The notes: generated by a model not told the origin, from the letters alone. Shown: positions 17,168-26,816, numbered from the stretch's first letter. The stretch is 64,000 nucleotides of DNA from Paenibacillus sp. FSL R7-0204 (GCF_038002225.1 NZ_JBBOCA010000001.1:5208001-5272000), one strand, 5' to 3'. Translations and numbers: made by a program.

Positions 17168-19885
17168 CTAGTTATTCAAGTCGTCGAACATGGAGCCTTT
17201 TACCGTTACCGTCATGCCGTCAAGTGTCGTAATACCTTGAATGGAGCCTAACGTGCGATAAGCCAGCTTGCTCTTGCCAAGCTCCACATTCCCAACCGAC
17301 ACTTTAATCGGATACTCACCGTCCGCCATATTGGCGTGGGTATACAGATAGCTGTTCTTTGGGTTGATCACAATCGTGACGCGGGTCTCTTCCGTAATCT
17401 GATACATGTTCTGCCCGTCTTTTACGAATTCCTTATACTCAAAAGCCGTATTGCTCCCTGCCGTAGAGGACTGGCTATAGCCCTCCATCACCTTTTTCCA
17501 GTATTCATGGGTATCGCCCTTTACGTCCTGTGAATGCTCCAGCTCCACTACCTTTTTGCTGTAACGGCTGCCATCTGTACTGCGGTCCATTACGGCCAGC
17601 AGCACTTCACCATTCACACCCTTTGGACTCGCGGCAGTCAGTATGCCGGTTTTACGGGCAAACCCTCCGCCCTGCTTGGCAAGCGGCTCATTGCTCAGGT
17701 TCACGGCAATCTTTTTGTTGTTGATATAGATCAGATCATTCTCATAACGGAACGAATCAATGACCCGCTGCACCAGCTCTTTATGATCCTCGGTATCGTC
17801 CTTGACCGGCTTGTACACTACGGTCTTTACCTTGAAGGAATAGGACCCTGCCGGGTTAAAATAGTAGCCCGACTTCACCGGATAATTGAAGCGCTGCAAT
17901 TCCCGGTCCGTGGCGAACACCGCTTTATCATAGCCAGCTTTACCCGCTTGTCCTTCTTTGGCCGCAGTCCGTGAAGTCTGGTATTCTTGGCGCTGCGGAA
18001 GGTCTGCACTCCATGCAATGTCGCCCATACCTTGCTGCGTGAACGAACGCTTGTATTGCCCATTTACAGCTACAGCCTGATAGGCTTGATTATTCTTATC
18101 TAAATGGTACATCCAGCGGATGACATCCACCGGATACGGCTCGGTTCTCCACAGCAGCTTCTTGGATAGAGAGGTCCCGGTGTTCTGCTCGATCTTACTA
18201 TCTACCACAGGCTCTGGTACTTCCTTGCGTCCATGATAGAAATACATCTCATAGAGCTTCCGGTCCGTTCCCTGCGGGAAGCTGGCGGTTGCCGTATCAG
18301 TTACTGTCCGTGTGGTGCAGGTACCATTGCTGCAGCTCGTCACGTCATACTTATAGGTTCTTTGGACTCCGCCCTGGAAGTCCACCCGGCCTTCTTTCAC
18401 GGCAGGGGAGTATGGATTAGCCGGATTCAGCCATTTGCCATGCTCAGGGTCATCGCCGAAATCCTTCCGGTCAATCACCGCGCTGACGATGGGCTGGCGC
18501 GTAATACGACTCCCCGGATCATCCACCACAGGATTGCCCGAAACATTATATTGCCGGAATACATCCGGGGTCGCATTGGTCACATGCAGTTGTCCGGTAG
18601 CATTGTTGATCCAGCTTCCGCGGGGTAAGTACAACTGGGCAACTAACGGTGCACCGCCGTAGATCGGGAATTCCACCTGCCGGGTCAGCACATTATAGCC
18701 CAGCGGCTGCGGCTTCAGCAGCTTGACGGCGATCGGATGCGAATCGAGCACGTTATTAGCCAGTTGCTTCTCCTTGGGGGTCTTCCCCTCCGGGTTCACA
18801 CTGAACTTAATTCGCACCTCGCTGTCCGGCATTTTGAAGCTGGCTTTCAGCAAGCGCTCCCCGTTCTTGGGAATGACGAGCTCCCCGCTCCCCTTCTGCG
18901 CATGACCGGTGAACATCAGCTTCGCCGAAGAGCTATTGATGGCCTTGCCTGTACTCACCTGAATAATCTCCCAACGGAAGGGGGTCTTAATCTCTTCAGG
19001 AAAAGATGAATCCACCCGGATCTGTACTTGCACCTGTTCACCGGTCTGCGCCTGCAGCGGCAGCTGCTCGAATTCAGCCTTCAAGTCGTATTCCTGCTCG
19101 ACTAATGCCAGTGGTGCAATCGGAATGTCCAAATACGTGATATTCCCGCTGTTATGGGAGATATAGACGGTTCCATACCCCCACGAGAAATACGTAGGCG
19201 GCTGAAGCACATGAACATAGTCAATCCACTTCCCTCCCTTGGAAGGAGTGGCGTTATTGGTATATACCTTCTTATCTTGAAGCTCTTTATTCTGATTGCG
19301 GTACATGAAGTCCTTATACGTATGGTTGCCGCCGTATTCAATATTCAAGCCCTCGATAATCGCCTGCTCGAAGGTCCCGTCCGTGAGATAGGCGGTGAGC
19401 TTAGGGTTGTTAGTGTTTTGGTAGCGGTCAAATTTATTTGTATTAACTTTGAATTTTTGCTGAACGGCATCATCCTCCCAGGATTCCTTAATCAGGGAGA
19501 GATTCTGAATCTGCGTGCCGCTCCACCCGGCGAACCAGGGAACATTCTCTGTCGGTATAGAATCTCCTTCCCGGGTATAGCCGGAATATTCATAGAGCCC
19601 TCCGTCCAATTGGGTGCCATGACTGGTCCCGTAGACGATTTCATAGTAACGTTCGGCACCTGAAGCAATCCTTTTTTGCAGCAGATCCTTCCGGTAGCTG
19701 CCCTTGGAGGTCTCCTCCTTGAAGTAATCCTTCACACCATATAAGTCCAGGTAATCTTCGTTGGCGAATTTCAGCACTTCGGCCGGAGTGGCCGGCTTCC
19801 CGCGTGCATCCGAATACGTATCCATTTGGAAGACGGCAGCGACAAAAATGACCGAAAGTATGGCTAGAACCAGGGCTTTCTTCAT
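17168..19885 (-). CDS. Exported ~905-aa protein of unknown function
   Basis: I choose ATG 19885 (MKKALVLAILSVIFVAAVFQ), 7 nt after AGGTG; a longer reading to 19972 would overlap the preceding gene. The N-terminus is a signal peptide or signal anchor. The mature part is beta-rich with many Tyr/Asn/Gly and a CxxxxCxx-type pair in VTSCSNGTCTTRTV, which could form a disulphide outside the cell. It contains Ig-like stretches near residues 270-430. I do not recognise the family. It starts 10 bp after the stalk-domain gene and ends 30 bp before a toxin gene, so it belongs to the same unit as the secretion cluster and could be an extracellular accessory of the system (inference). Confidence 0.8.
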   Translation of the reverse strand: MKKALVLAILSVIFVAAVFQMDTYSDARGKPATPAEVLKFANEDYLDLYGVKDYFKEETSKGSYRKDLLQKRIASGAERYYEIVYGTSHGTQLDGGLYEYSGYTREGDSIPTENVPWFAGWSGTQIQNLSLIKESWEDDAVQQKFKVNTNKFDRYQNTNNPKLTAYLTDGTFEQAIIEGLNIEYGGNHTYKDFMYRNQNKELQDKKVYTNNATPSKGGKWIDYVHVLQPPTYFSWGYGTVYISHNSGNITYLDIPIAPLALVEQEYDLKAEFEQLPLQAQTGEQVQVQIRVDSSFPEEIKTPFRWEIIQVSTGKAINSSSAKLMFTGHAQKGSGELVIPKNGERLLKASFKMPDSEVRIKFSVNPEGKTPKEKQLANNVLDSHPIAVKLLKPQPLGYNVLTRQVEFPIYGGAPLVAQLYLPRGSWINNATGQLHVTNATPDVFRQYNVSGNPVVDDPGSRITRQPIVSAVIDRKDFGDDPEHGKWLNPANPYSPAVKEGRVDFQGGVQRTYKYDVTSCSNGTCTTRTVTDTATASFPQGTDRKLYEMYFYHGRKEVPEPVVDSKIEQNTGTSLSKKLLWRTEPYPVDVIRWMYHLDKNNQAYQAVAVNGQYKRSFTQQGMGDIAWSADLPQRQEYQTSRTAAKEGQAGKAGYDKAVFATDRELQRFNYPVKSGYYFNPAGSYSFKVKTVVYKPVKDDTEDHKELVQRVIDSFRYENDLIYINNKKIAVNLSNEPLAKQGGGFARKTGILTAASPKGVNGEVLLAVMDRSTDGSRYSKKVVELEHSQDVKGDTHEYWKKVMEGYSQSSTAGSNTAFEYKEFVKDGQNMYQITEETRVTIVINPKNSYLYTHANMADGEYPIKVSVGNVELGKSKLAYRTLGSIQGITTLDGMTVTVKGSMFDDLNN

Positions 19886-19895
19886 CCATCTACAC

Positions 19896-20705
19896 CTATT
19901 TTCTGTATATAGTAAAAACCAACGCGTTATATTCGGTAGATGACACATTAATTTTGTATTTTGCATCTTCAAATGTTCTAAAGGGCAGGTTATACTCTAC
20001 TGTCTTCTTGGGAGCAACATAGGCCAACATGGCATCTACAGTAGCCGGCTCAATCTTTTGCCGCATAATCGCTTCCGCTTCCTTCATTTGCATGGCATAA
20101 TCGGCACCCTCGATCTCGAAATCGACCAGAATGACAAGCACGGCCTTGCCCTTGGGAGGATTCTCAGTAGAAGAATTAACCTGAAGCATAGAGCCTGTAT
20201 CCGTATAATAAGTGAATCCGTTAGATGTCTTAGGAGTGCCCTTAGCGGGTGCGGAGCTGATCACAGGCGTCTTGCCATCCGTAGAAATATAAGCGGTGCT
20301 GACCCGCTGATCCCAGTTCACGCCTACGCCCAGTCCTTCGCTGACAAACTTCAGCGGCACGAACGTTCTGCCATTCTTCATCAGGGCGGCGGTATCCATC
20401 GTTTTCTTGGCGCCATCCAGCGTAAATTGCCGGTTCCCAATGACCAGCACCAGCTTCTTGCCATTGAGTTCCACCGTTACGGTGTTGGAAGCGGGAGTCC
20501 AGCCTACCTTCGCCCCCAGTGCTTCACTCACGAAACGGACCGGTACCTGCACCCGGTTCTGCTTATCGAGAAACGGCTGGGCATCCGGGAAGCTGATTTT
20601 GGAGCCGTCTACCACCACCCGGACAGACTGGGCGGCATGTGCCGATACAGGCAATAGCGAGATTAGCAGTAATAGGGCTGTAAGCCAGATTGTTATTTTT
20701 TTCAT
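19896..20705 (-). CDS. Exported stalk-domain (copper amine oxidase N-like) protein
   Basis: 269 residues with a clear signal peptide (MKKITIWLTALLLLISLLPV, cleavage after AHA). Two copies of the stalk motif follow: VPVRFVSEALGAKVGW with TVTVELNGKKLVL (about 50-95) and FVPLKFVSEGLGVGVNWD (about 115-135). This domain is common in Paenibacillus exported proteins and is thought to bind cell-wall or carbohydrate components. The C-terminal ~110 residues (from TDTGSMLQVN) have no family I know. It is 50 bp downstream of the lipoprotein gene and 10 bp upstream of the 905-aa exported protein, suggesting the three work together at the envelope. Confidence 0.8.
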   Translation of the reverse strand: MKKITIWLTALLLLISLLPVSAHAAQSVRVVVDGSKISFPDAQPFLDKQNRVQVPVRFVSEALGAKVGWTPASNTVTVELNGKKLVLVIGNRQFTLDGAKKTMDTAALMKNGRTFVPLKFVSEGLGVGVNWDQRVSTAYISTDGKTPVISSAPAKGTPKTSNGFTYYTDTGSMLQVNSSTENPPKGKAVLVILVDFEIEGADYAMQMKEAEAIMRQKIEPATVDAMLAYVAPKKTVEYNLPFRTFEDAKYKINVSSTEYNALVFTIYRK

Positions 20706-20755
20706 TTTTATATCCTCCTCAAATGGGGTTGTGACAAGATTTATCTTTACTCCTT

Positions 20756-22063
20756 CTACTGGCGCTGCAGAATTACCGGCTCTCCGTCTAACTCTATCTT
20801 AATTACAGGATCGTTGATCAGGGTGCCCATGAAGCCGAAGGCGTGCCAGGCTCCGCTTGCCAGTACAAGGTCTGAACTCTGCTTACGGCTGTATTGAGTC
20901 AAGAGCGGTTCCAGGTCTTTGCCTGTAAAGGGCACCACCTGCTCTGCTCCGTTACTGCTGTCCGAGACTGTAATCGAGCTAAGCTTAATCTCCTGACGCG
21001 AGCCTGCCAGATCCTCTGCATACAGATCGAGTCCAACTTCAAGTGAACGTTCATCCGATGCATCTGTAATCGCGGATAGGAAGGCATATTCATCCTCTTT
21101 GCCGCGCAGCTGGTTCATCGCAGCTTTAAATTTCTCATTCCCCGGCGTAGTTGGCGACAGAATCGCCATCAGATGCACACCCTGCGTCGAATAGCCGGTA
21201 TAGATGACAGAGTCATTCAGCAGCGGCTGAACCTGTTCTTGCTGATCCAGCATCTCCTCCACTTCCGCATCGCTGAGCACGATGGACAGGATGCTCTGCA
21301 GCCCGCGAATCCGGTCAGAGGCCAGTACGGCGGCCATCAAATCATCAGAGTTTTGCTCCACCTTCTGCATATTGGCCTGAAGCTCTCCATACAGCTTCTC
21401 TTTCAGTGCAGTGCCTTCATGATCTCCGGCAGGCTTCACCTGATCATAGCTCTCCGTAACGGGACTATTCGTCTGCCATTTATACGAGGAGACACCCCAG
21501 CCGCCAACCTTCTGTTCCTGCAGCCATACCGTGAAGTAATGATCCTTCATTACATACTCCAGGACCCGGCTTCCATCGTCAGCCCCTTCATAGGTGTGGA
21601 ATTCCTCCCCATACAGCCGGAGCACTTCTGCTTCCGCATCCCCTGCCTTAAGGCCTGCTGTTGTGGGGGATTCATCCGTCACATCAATCCTGTAGAGCCG
21701 CTCATGCTCATCAAAGGTAAAATCAGCTTGGTCCGTCATAACGGTACGGTGTCCCTGATTCCAATCGGCGGGATCACCGGCATTCTCAATTTCATTGCTG
21801 TCGTCCATGCCTTCAGCTTCCAATTGTTTGCGCACTTCATCCAAGGTCATTCCCAGTTGGAACATGCCATCTTCTCCATTCTTCTGCTCATCGGCAATGA
21901 CCTTCTTAGCCGGGACTGCTGAAGGACTTGGAGCAGGGGTTTCGATTGCCTGACTCTGCGTGGCAGTCTGACCCGTTTCATGGGCTGGAGCCTTATCTGT
22001 CCGTGCGCAGCCTGTAATCATAAGTATTGTGCTGAGGCTGATGATCCAGAACATTTTTTTCAT
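20756..22063 (-). CDS. Secreted lipoprotein of unknown function
   Basis: 435 residues from ATG 22063, 9 nt after AAAGGGG. The lipobox is LMITGC, so the protein should be lipid-anchored on the outer face of the membrane. A Pro/Ser/Thr linker follows. Residues ~65-190 (FQLGMTLDEVRKQLEAEGM to YFTVWLQ) resemble the SmpA/OmlA or DUF4309 type fold, where a conserved Gly-Met/Asp region is followed by a lipoprotein-typical beta-sheet. The C-terminal half is acidic and unrecognised. It lies between the WXG100 genes and the stalk-domain gene on the same strand, so a role as envelope accessory of the secretion system is plausible but inferred. Confidence 0.75.
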   Translation of the reverse strand: MKKMFWIISLSTILMITGCARTDKAPAHETGQTATQSQAIETPAPSPSAVPAKKVIADEQKNGEDGMFQLGMTLDEVRKQLEAEGMDDSNEIENAGDPADWNQGHRTVMTDQADFTFDEHERLYRIDVTDESPTTAGLKAGDAEAEVLRLYGEEFHTYEGADDGSRVLEYVMKDHYFTVWLQEQKVGGWGVSSYKWQTNSPVTESYDQVKPAGDHEGTALKEKLYGELQANMQKVEQNSDDLMAAVLASDRIRGLQSILSIVLSDAEVEEMLDQQEQVQPLLNDSVIYTGYSTQGVHLMAILSPTTPGNEKFKAAMNQLRGKEDEYAFLSAITDASDERSLEVGLDLYAEDLAGSRQEIKLSSITVSDSSNGAEQVVPFTGKDLEPLLTQYSRKQSSDLVLASGAWHAFGFMGTLINDPVIKIELDGEPVILQRQ

Positions 22064-22167
22064 TTTGCCGTTGCCCCTTTCCGAGTGTTGCTGCTGCGCC
22101 TGCTTCACTTCTATGTCTGAACCATCACTTTCATGATGTCTGATATTCTGAAGTTATGTATAACAAG

Positions 22168-22198
22168 CATAGCCGCGCCGGAAGCCTATGCTTCCGGC
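22168..22198 (-). promoter_or_regulatory. Competing stem-loops between WXG100 and lipoprotein genes
   Basis: A perfect 9-bp stem GCCGGAAGC/GCTTCCGGC with a 4-base loop spans 22198-22177 (minus strand). The loop-side GCATAG can instead pair with CTATGC just downstream (22173-22168), giving two mutually exclusive hairpins. No U-run follows, so it is not a standard terminator. It could stabilise the upstream WXG100 message or attenuate read-through. Confidence 0.45.
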
Positions 22199-22224
22199 CG
22201 CCTATACCTATATTCCGCCTGCTT

Positions 22225-22515
22225 CTATCTGCGAAGCTGGCTGGCAATATCACGATCGCTTTGCTCCTTGATCTCTGCTACCTTGTTCAATTGCATACTG
22301 ATGCCATTCACACACTCGACCAGTTTGTCGAGCGACGGCTTCAACTGGTTAAATTCCTCAATGAAGGCCTTGGAGGATTCACCTTGCCACCATGCTTCAG
22401 CAGCTTTGATCTCACTATCCAGCTTGTTGATGATATCTTTAGCACTTTGGCCTTTAGCTTTAATGGAACTGGCTACACTTCTAGCCTGCTCAGGACTGAA
22501 CACCTGTTTCACCAT
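22225..22515 (-). CDS. WXG100-family (EsxA-like) secreted protein
   Basis: 96 residues, the normal length for this family. ATG 22515 lies 6 nt after GGAGGTGA; the GTG at 22524 overlaps that site and is not used. The protein is a predicted helical hairpin: helix 1 from SPEQARSVASSIKAKG, the turn WWQGES carrying the W-x-G motif near residue 45, and helix 2 through FIEEFNQLKPSLDKLV. It has no signal peptide; WXG100 proteins are exported as dimers by EssC/EccC-type ATPases. It follows a second WXG100-like gene and the EssC-like gene on the same strand, so it is the likely core substrate of this system. Confidence 0.9.
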   Translation of the reverse strand: MVKQVFSPEQARSVASSIKAKGQSAKDIINKLDSEIKAAEAWWQGESSKAFIEEFNQLKPSLDKLVECVNGISMQLNKVAEIKEQSDRDIASQLRR

Positions 22516-22548
22516 TCGATTCACCTCCCTTCGTGGAATCTATTGCCG

Positions 22549-22878
22549 TTACTTCTTCCTCGCAGCGGCTGCGGCCAGCGCGCGGCGGGCCTCTTCTTCC
22601 GCCTTCGCCTTCGCCCTGCGTTCATCGTCAGCCCGCTGGACAGCGCCCGCCAGGGCCTGCAGCTGATTCTGCAGCTCCCGCATCTGTCCAAGCAAACGGG
22701 TTACATCCCGGGTAATCTCCTGATACTCGCTGCGATAAGTATCCCCGGCTCCGCCCTTCCACCAGCTGCTGCTCTGAGCGGCACTGCTGTCATTCTTACT
22801 CTGCTCCCGGCGGATATCCTCCGCCGCACTGCTTACATTTCCTGACTGCCGGCGGATTTCTTGCGGCGTAGGCAACAA
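22549..22878 (-). CDS. WXG100-like protein with charged C-terminal tail
   Basis: 109 residues from TTG 22878 (or the next codon, also TTG), 5 nt after AGGAGG. The ATG at 22902 is upstream of that site and almost touches the EssC stop, so I reject it. It has the two-helix layout with SSSWWKGGAGDTY as the W-x-G turn, then helix 2 (EITRDVTRLLGQMRELQ). An Arg/Lys/Ala/Glu-rich tail (DDERRAKAKAEEEARRALA) adds a long charged helix absent from the usual family. The partner gene at 22225 could form a heterodimer with it. A TTG start may keep its level below that of the 96-aa WXG protein. Confidence 0.85.
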   Translation of the reverse strand: MLPTPQEIRRQSGNVSSAAEDIRREQSKNDSSAAQSSSWWKGGAGDTYRSEYQEITRDVTRLLGQMRELQNQLQALAGAVQRADDERRAKAKAEEEARRALAAAAARKK

Positions 22879-22911
22879 GCTCACCTCCTCAAATGGGTCC
22901 ATTCGAAGGCC

Positions 22912-25900
22912 CTAAGTAGCCGTGCGGATACCCGAGTATTTATTCTTCATAATCAGGTAGCCATCCCCCGGCTCCAGCTCCTTCTCCTTCTCACCGTAAG
23001 GCAACCGGACGTTGAACAGATTCTGATCCTTCAGGCTGCCCAGCTGAAGTCCGCATTGTTCCTCGCGGATCGCCTTTCCGAGTCCGTCCCAGTTCCCGGC
23101 CAGCTCCGACGTGTTATCTCCAGCAATAACGGCAACCTTAAGCGCCCGTTCCTGCTTCACCATTCGTTCCAGCAATTCTTTCAAGGCATAGAGATCACCA
23201 TTCGTGAACTCCGTAAGCCGGTCAATGACGAAGACGATACGCGGCCATGAGGTATACAGCTCTGCGGCTGCACCGCCGCTGCTCTTGACCTCCAGCAGGG
23301 AGCGGCGTCTGCCCTCAAGCTCATTCTTGATTTCCTCTGCAAAGGCATACATATCATCGACGGCTGCCAAATCCGTTACACCGGGCTGCCCCAGCACACT
23401 GTAGATTCCCATGCTCCCCGAATCAAGCGCATAGACGGCTGTCTTCCCAGACTGTCTCAGCAACTGTGTGACCCAGGATACCAGCAATGTACTTTTACCG
23501 GACATAGGATCTCCGGCTACCATGACGATAGGTGTTGTGTCCAGATCCAGGACGGCAGGCTGAAGGTCGTTATCTGATAGTCCAATCGCCAGCCGCCCTT
23601 CCGGCAGTGCACAAGCCTCATTCAGCTTACGGATATCAATGGAAGCCGGCATCACCGGAATCCGCGGCGCTTCCGTTAACAGCCCGGTGTCTGCCTGTTT
23701 ACGCAGGTGAAGTATCCACTGCTCCACTCCTCCATGCTTCTGCTCTGGCAGGAGCGGCAATGCCGTCTGGAACTCCAGCGGAGGCTTGCTGCGCACAAGT
23801 CCCCGGCCGGCCGCGCGTGATGGCTCCAGGCCTTCCGTACGGCCGACAATCATTTCATATTCGCTTTTCTCTGTCATCTGCAGGCTGATGGCATTCTTGA
23901 AATTGATAGCGAATTTATAGCGTACAAGCGAAGCATTGGTAGCCGTAACCACCATGTAGATTCCATATTTGGTCCCTTCCCGCGCTAGCACCACCATCTG
24001 CTCATCCAATTCCTCATAGGTCTCCGATAAGGCGAAATAGTTGTCAATCACAAGCACCACTGACGCCAGCTTGCCGATCCTTGCCCGGTAATCGGCAAAG
24101 CCGTCCGCCCCGCTGTCTTCAAAAATCCGCTTGCGCTCATTCATGGTGCGGAACAGAAACTTAGTAAACTGGAGAATAGTCTTCTCCTGCTCCAGCGTCA
24201 TCACACCCCCGCAATGGGGCAGCGCTTCAAGCGCTTTGAACGAAGAGCCTCCGCAATCCATCAAGTATAGATGTACGTCTTCCGGTGAATACCGGTAAGC
24301 CGCTGACAAACATAAGGTTCTCAGCAACACCGTTTTGCCCGTGCCCGGCGCACCGTAAATGAAGAGATTGCCCTCCCCGGCCAAATCAAGCATCAGCGCT
24401 TCCTGCCTTTGCCCGCGCGGGTCATCTACAAGACCAACAGGGATACTCAGCGTCTCCTGGACGGACGGCCAGCCGCCGGCTTCCTCCCAGCCCCCGCCAG
24501 CCTTATACAATTCCGCTAAATGTACCGATTCAGGCAGCGGAGGATGCCAGGGTCCGGGGAGCGGGTGAACGTCTGCGCTCCGGGCAGAAGCTGCCAGCGA
24601 TTTGACCACGCTCTCCAGTTGGCTTGGCACCTCCATCTCAGGCAGCTTCTCTTCATCCAGCGGATAGATCTGCTCCTGTTTGCCGTTGAGCTGCAGCCGG
24701 TAAATGCGCTTGTGCCGGAGGTGATGCCTTTGCACGTTGCCAGGATCATACATCGCTCCAGAGTAAGCCGACTGGAACATCTCAAAGATCTCGTCATTCC
24801 CCACCTGGATAAACGCCCGCCCCGGCTCCTTGATCATGGCCGCATCCGGACGCTTAATAACATCCTTGCTGTCCGCTTCATCCTGGACCTTCAGGCAGAT
24901 CTTGAATTTGGCATTGCTCCAGATCTGATCATCCACGATTCCTGCCGGCTTCTGCGTAGCCAGGATCAGATGCACCCCCAGGCTTCGGCCTACTCTCGCG
25001 GCACTGACCAGTTCCTTCATGAAGTCGGGCTGATCCTGCTTCAGCTCCGCGAATTCATCGGCGATCATGATCAGATGCGGGATAGGCGTCATGCCGCGTT
25101 CCATGCCTCCGTTATAATACAGCTTCTGATAGCGGTCGATATTGTTGACCCCTTGTTCAGCGAACAGCCGCTGGCGGCGCAGCAGCTCGCTTTTGATAGA
25201 GAGCAGAGCCCGGTTCGTCTCATTCCCGCCCAGGTTGGTAATCGTCCCCACCAGGTGCGGAAGCCCCCGGAATACATCGGCCATCCCGCCGCCTTTGTAG
25301 TCAATCAGGACAAAGACCAGGTCATGTGGATGATAGTGGATCGCCAGCGAAATAATCAGGCTCTGAAGCAGCTCGCTTTTGCCTGAACCCGTGGTCCCGG
25401 CAACCAGGCCGTGGGGGCCATGCCCGCTCTCATGCAGATCCAGACGAAATGCGGTTCCGCCTGCGCGTACACCGATAGGGACACCCATTCCCCTGAACGT
25501 CTTGTTGCGGCTCCAAATGGACGGGAAATCCAGTTCCTCCACGGTACGGACCCCCAGCATGTCCAGCAGTGTGACCGAAGCAGGAAGAGCAAACGCTGCT
25601 CCCGTAGACCGCAGACGCAGAGGGGCCAGCTTACGGGCCGACTGTTCAAGCGTTCTTGTATTCACCTGATCGGGCACGAAGGTCAGCTTGACTCCCGATA
25701 TTTTGTCCGCGAGTTCAGCACTCTTACTGTTCATATGGATCACTACGCGGCTGTTCATCGGAAGATAGGCTTTATTGGCTGCAATGAACATCGAGGATAC
25801 GCCAAGCCGGGAATTCCCGTTATAGAGATAATTGTAAATAGGTTCATTCTCCAGCAGCGAAGGATCTTCGATGATAAAGACATAATGCGGATGCAAACTC

Positions 25901-26805
25901 CCGGGCACCGTGCGCAGCTCCCGTTCTCTCAGAATCTCCTGTAATTCACCCAGTACAGGGTGAGCCATGGGCCTGCCGCAGAGCAAGTAACGGGTGGTGA
26001 AGTCTTCATTCCACACATGGGGCAGATGCTTCAGCCAGCTCCAATCTTCAACACGTTCTTCCGGCACCAGCAGCACGAGCTTCACATCATCGTATCCGTG
26101 ATGCGTCACCAGCTGCAGGACCATTTGCTGCAGCAGATGCCGGGTTCGCTCTGCCTCTCCTGCGAGGCCGCAGATTTCAGCTTCCAGCAGGTTAACCGTA
26201 ACCGGTGCATCAGGAACCTTGGCGAACTCCAGCGCCAGCCGGTGCGGCTCCATCAGCAGCGGGTCATTCTCCAGCACGACTGCCTGCTTGTTGTATACAA
26301 TACGTAAGGCGGACGGCACACTGCCTACCCCCAGCCGCAAGGAGAGAAAATCCTGGTGAACCGGCGTCCGTTCCCACAGCTTGCTGTCATGCTGCTGAAG
26401 TCTATGCAGACAAGCTTCAGGCTCCGGGTTCATTTCGTGCAGCGCCTTGCTCTGCTGAGTCCGGGCCAGGGACAGCTCGGTACGGACATCGGCAATATAT
26501 TGCAGATACTTCTGCTCCCGCTCCTTCTTCTGCCGGTTATACTTACGGATCTGCGACGCTGCACCCGTGAAGGAGAACAGAAGCGTGGTTACCGTCATGG
26601 CAATGGAGAGCATCATATACATAGACTGGGCTGTCAGTGCCAGCAGCACGGTAATGACGAGCATTACGGCAGGGGGCACCAGCAGGGCCATCCAGGCGAT
26701 CTCCGGTTTAGCATACGCATGCGGAGGATTCGGAATTTCCAGTTCACCGCCAGGCATATCCGGCAAAAATCTGGGCTGGCGGCTGAATTCGTATACTTTT
26801 GCCAT
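22912..26805 (-). CDS. essC: EssC/EccC-type FtsK-SpoIIIE ATPase of T7SS
   Basis: 1297 residues from ATG 26805, 6 nt after GGGGG. Two membrane segments lie at about 38-90. Three P-loop domains follow: domain 1 Walker A GTTGSGKSE near residue 468 with Walker B LIMIADEF; domain 2 Walker A GAPGTGKT near 817 with VVLVIDNYF; domain 3 Walker A GDPMSGKS near 1098 with VFVIDRLTEF. This is the motor that drives export of WXG100 proteins in type VII secretion. N-terminal FHA domains, found in classical Firmicutes EssC, are absent, so the layout is nearer to actinobacterial EccC. Upstream are YukD-like and Tad-like genes, downstream the WXG100 genes. No EssA, EssB or EsaA gene is seen in the window. Confidence 0.93.
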   Translation of the reverse strand: MAKVYEFSRQPRFLPDMPGGELEIPNPPHAYAKPEIAWMALLVPPAVMLVITVLLALTAQSMYMMLSIAMTVTTLLFSFTGAASQIRKYNRQKKEREQKYLQYIADVRTELSLARTQQSKALHEMNPEPEACLHRLQQHDSKLWERTPVHQDFLSLRLGVGSVPSALRIVYNKQAVVLENDPLLMEPHRLALEFAKVPDAPVTVNLLEAEICGLAGEAERTRHLLQQMVLQLVTHHGYDDVKLVLLVPEERVEDWSWLKHLPHVWNEDFTTRYLLCGRPMAHPVLGELQEILRERELRTVPGSLHPHYVFIIEDPSLLENEPIYNYLYNGNSRLGVSSMFIAANKAYLPMNSRVVIHMNSKSAELADKISGVKLTFVPDQVNTRTLEQSARKLAPLRLRSTGAAFALPASVTLLDMLGVRTVEELDFPSIWSRNKTFRGMGVPIGVRAGGTAFRLDLHESGHGPHGLVAGTTGSGKSELLQSLIISLAIHYHPHDLVFVLIDYKGGGMADVFRGLPHLVGTITNLGGNETNRALLSIKSELLRRQRLFAEQGVNNIDRYQKLYYNGGMERGMTPIPHLIMIADEFAELKQDQPDFMKELVSAARVGRSLGVHLILATQKPAGIVDDQIWSNAKFKICLKVQDEADSKDVIKRPDAAMIKEPGRAFIQVGNDEIFEMFQSAYSGAMYDPGNVQRHHLRHKRIYRLQLNGKQEQIYPLDEEKLPEMEVPSQLESVVKSLAASARSADVHPLPGPWHPPLPESVHLAELYKAGGGWEEAGGWPSVQETLSIPVGLVDDPRGQRQEALMLDLAGEGNLFIYGAPGTGKTVLLRTLCLSAAYRYSPEDVHLYLMDCGGSSFKALEALPHCGGVMTLEQEKTILQFTKFLFRTMNERKRIFEDSGADGFADYRARIGKLASVVLVIDNYFALSETYEELDEQMVVLAREGTKYGIYMVVTATNASLVRYKFAINFKNAISLQMTEKSEYEMIVGRTEGLEPSRAAGRGLVRSKPPLEFQTALPLLPEQKHGGVEQWILHLRKQADTGLLTEAPRIPVMPASIDIRKLNEACALPEGRLAIGLSDNDLQPAVLDLDTTPIVMVAGDPMSGKSTLLVSWVTQLLRQSGKTAVYALDSGSMGIYSVLGQPGVTDLAAVDDMYAFAEEIKNELEGRRRSLLEVKSSGGAAAELYTSWPRIVFVIDRLTEFTNGDLYALKELLERMVKQERALKVAVIAGDNTSELAGNWDGLGKAIREEQCGLQLGSLKDQNLFNVRLPYGEKEKELEPGDGYLIMKNKYSGIRTAT

Positions 26806-26816
26806 CTTCATCCCCC

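Noticed and set aside
24520..25386. Plus-strand frame of about 288 codons
   Set aside because: Antisense to the EssC-like gene, whose three Walker motifs leave no doubt about the coding strand.
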